From NCBI GenBank assembly GCA_030141605.1, contig JAQGDQ010000032.1, forward strand, positions 600,065-664,064: a DNA stretch of 64,000 nt. Direction: 5' to 3'. The DNA comes from Tubiluchus corallicola (taxonomy: Eukaryota > Priapulida > Priapulimorpha > Priapulimorphida > Tubiluchidae). The position numbers and the translations under genes are program-made. This document shows, piece after piece, positions 62,373-64,000 of this stretch (positions are counted from its first letter, which is position 1; every line of letters begins with the position of its first letter). The notes beneath the pieces were generated by a model that was not told where the DNA came from, did no database searches, and was given only the letters and a program-made list of their open reading frames with translations.

Positions 62373-64000
62373 AATATCGAAATTATTGCTTCTTTCATTC
62401 TATCCAAAGATTCATTTTAGTGCATTTTGTGTCTGCTAATTATCATTCTCAAGCAAAATAAGTTTCTTGCTAAAAACCATATTTTCTATTTTTCTCCTGC
62501 TTTCGTATGCTTTTAATATGATTATGGCAATTAGTTGTGTTGTAATGGTATATTTTTATTCAATTCAGCATATTGCAAGTGAAAATATCGTATTCAACAG
62601 CAGGGCTCCACTCAATTTGTAGGGTTGTGGCAGGATTGGAACATGACTCATCAACAGTTTCCTCTAACATGATACAGTAAACTGTTAGAAGTGCTTTAGT
62701 CACATTAGGATGTAAATACAGTACATCCACTCTGTATGAGGTAAAGAGACACCGAAACTAGTATAGTAAATGAACAATTTAAAGCTAGTGTCATTCCTGG
62801 CAATTTCCCACCTGTTCACTACGGTGAGAATCGAACGTTTGAATTCGATTCCAACAAGTTTTTCTAATTTGAGTTTAATTCGAACCTAAAATTATGGATT
62901 CAAATGATTCACCACTTCAACTACAAAATGTTATTTGTTGCGATTTGTTTGCACAACACCATTTTTCAACAGATATTAGTATTTTTAATGCAGGCATAAT
63001 CAAGCAAATATGTATGTTTTTTGCGAGACTGCGTTGAAATTCGGCTTCATTCAACTTCAAAAGTCAAAAATTTGATTTGGTTCGAATTCGCTTTCTCATA
63101 GTGAATCCTTACACCTAATGTTCACTGATGTCCTTCACCACTATTCTTACGTATCGATTGCCAACTGTAGCCTGTCAACTATGCACCTTGCCTGTTGGCA
63201 TAAAGAGAAGAAATTTTTATTATATCAGAGTGGAAGTTTACCCCCACCTGTGCAGATATTTTAGAAAAAGTCTTGGAAAGTTGAAATGCAGTACTTCATG
63301 TTTTGCAGACACGACTTTATTCAAATAATTTTATTTGAATCAATTTGTAGTACATTCTGATGACATTGTTATTTTGTTCTTGGTTGGCTGTACTTTTTTG
63401 CGCTAGAAGCATAATGACTTCATAATAAATACTGATAGTAATAATTTTAAGATTATACCCAATATTCACTTCAAAAGTACTGCCTTGTTTAATTAAAAAA
63501 CAATTTAAATTATTGGCGTGCTGTGAACTGAGTGGGAATTGATTCATCAGTTCTTAGGTAGCAAATGAAAGTGGAGCAAGGTATTTTTTGTGCTGTTTCA
63601 CAGCATTAAAGACTTGGGAGGTATTCTCTGTTAGATTTGAGTTAATAATGTATTGTAGCATAATGTGATATTCTATCAGTATTTTAATATAATCTATCGT
63701 ATTGTTACTTTTAGTTCATTACGTATTTTAAGATTGCTGTCTCAGTTGTCAGTAAATTTTTTCACATCTGTGACTTAGCTTATGATGTTGACCAAATTTT
63801 GCTTTAGTAGTAGGAATATGCAATTATGTTCTGGGTTGTTACAAATTTCAAGTTAGGTGAAATTTTAATATGCTGCACTGTTTCTCATTTTATTATTACT
63901 GTTTTGTTATATTATAAATTGAAGCCTAATATTACTTATTAATGTAATCTAATTTATGAATAGGTTGGACAGCATCACTTGTGCAATTCAAACAGCTTTT
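62373..64000. other. Intergenic region after SAXO
   Basis: Contains repeat copy C and otherwise AT-rich DNA. No exon, RNA gene or long frame with a recognisable motif was found up to the window edge. Confidence 0.5.
62822..63107. repeat. TTCGAATT-rich interspersed repeat, copy C
   Basis: Begins GGTGAGAATCGAACGTTTGA and ends TTCGAATTCGCTTTCTCATA. It shares CGAACCTAAAATTATGGATT and the CACCACTTCAACTACA block with copies A and B. It is shorter than copy B because of internal deletions. Confidence 0.7.

Noticed and set aside
62822-62850. GAATCGAACG as a possible tRNA T-arm on the minus strand
   Set aside because: No D-arm, anticodon arm or acceptor stem could be folded around it; it belongs to the TTCGAATT-rich repeat.

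Overview
The window is nuclear DNA from an animal, most likely an invertebrate with cilia or flagella. It is AT-rich (roughly two-thirds A+T by eye), with long GT-AG introns, microsatellites and many decayed transposons. No lineage is fixed by the sequence. Torsin, SAXO and an intron-rich EFL1 together point to Metazoa. No operons, CRISPR arrays, tRNA or rRNA genes were seen.

Four protein genes can be reconstructed. (1) 2612-3649 (+): an intronless torsin-1-like AAA+ ATPase of the ER lumen. (2) 6855-27856 (+): an 871-residue coiled-coil protein in 18 coding exons, one of only 24 nt; its C-terminal part resembles centlein, tentatively. (3) 41975-28229 (-): a complete 21-exon EFL1, the GTPase that helps release eIF6 from 60S subunits, 1161 residues. 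(4) 51979-62296 (+): an 11-exon SAXO (FAM154) axonemal microtubule protein, 462 residues. All exon joins in genes 2-4 keep the reading frame end to end; the splice sites were read by eye and have no transcript support. Genes 2 and 3 converge, with stop codons 372 bases apart and predicted 3' UTRs that overlap.

The accessory layer is transposon debris. The 3.6-kb intron at 18807-22455 holds a pogo/Tigger-like element with TA flanks beside a 2.3-kb TTAA-flanked element with inverted arms of about 500 bases. A THAP-like remnant lies in a neighbouring intron. Region 44.4-49.2 kb holds a decayed minus-strand non-LTR retrotransposon whose ORF1 carries a CCCH zinc finger, and the C-terminal end of a different retrotransposon on the plus strand. 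A repeat rich in TTCGAATTCG-type sequence occurs three times, once directly against a splice acceptor.

The most useful regulatory signals are matches to the RFX X-box, the usual switch of ciliary genes. One perfect copy lies in SAXO intron 2, one near-perfect copy lies 157 bases before the SAXO start, and one perfect copy lies inside the TTAA-flanked transposon in the coiled-coil gene. I found no convincing wholly new biological system.
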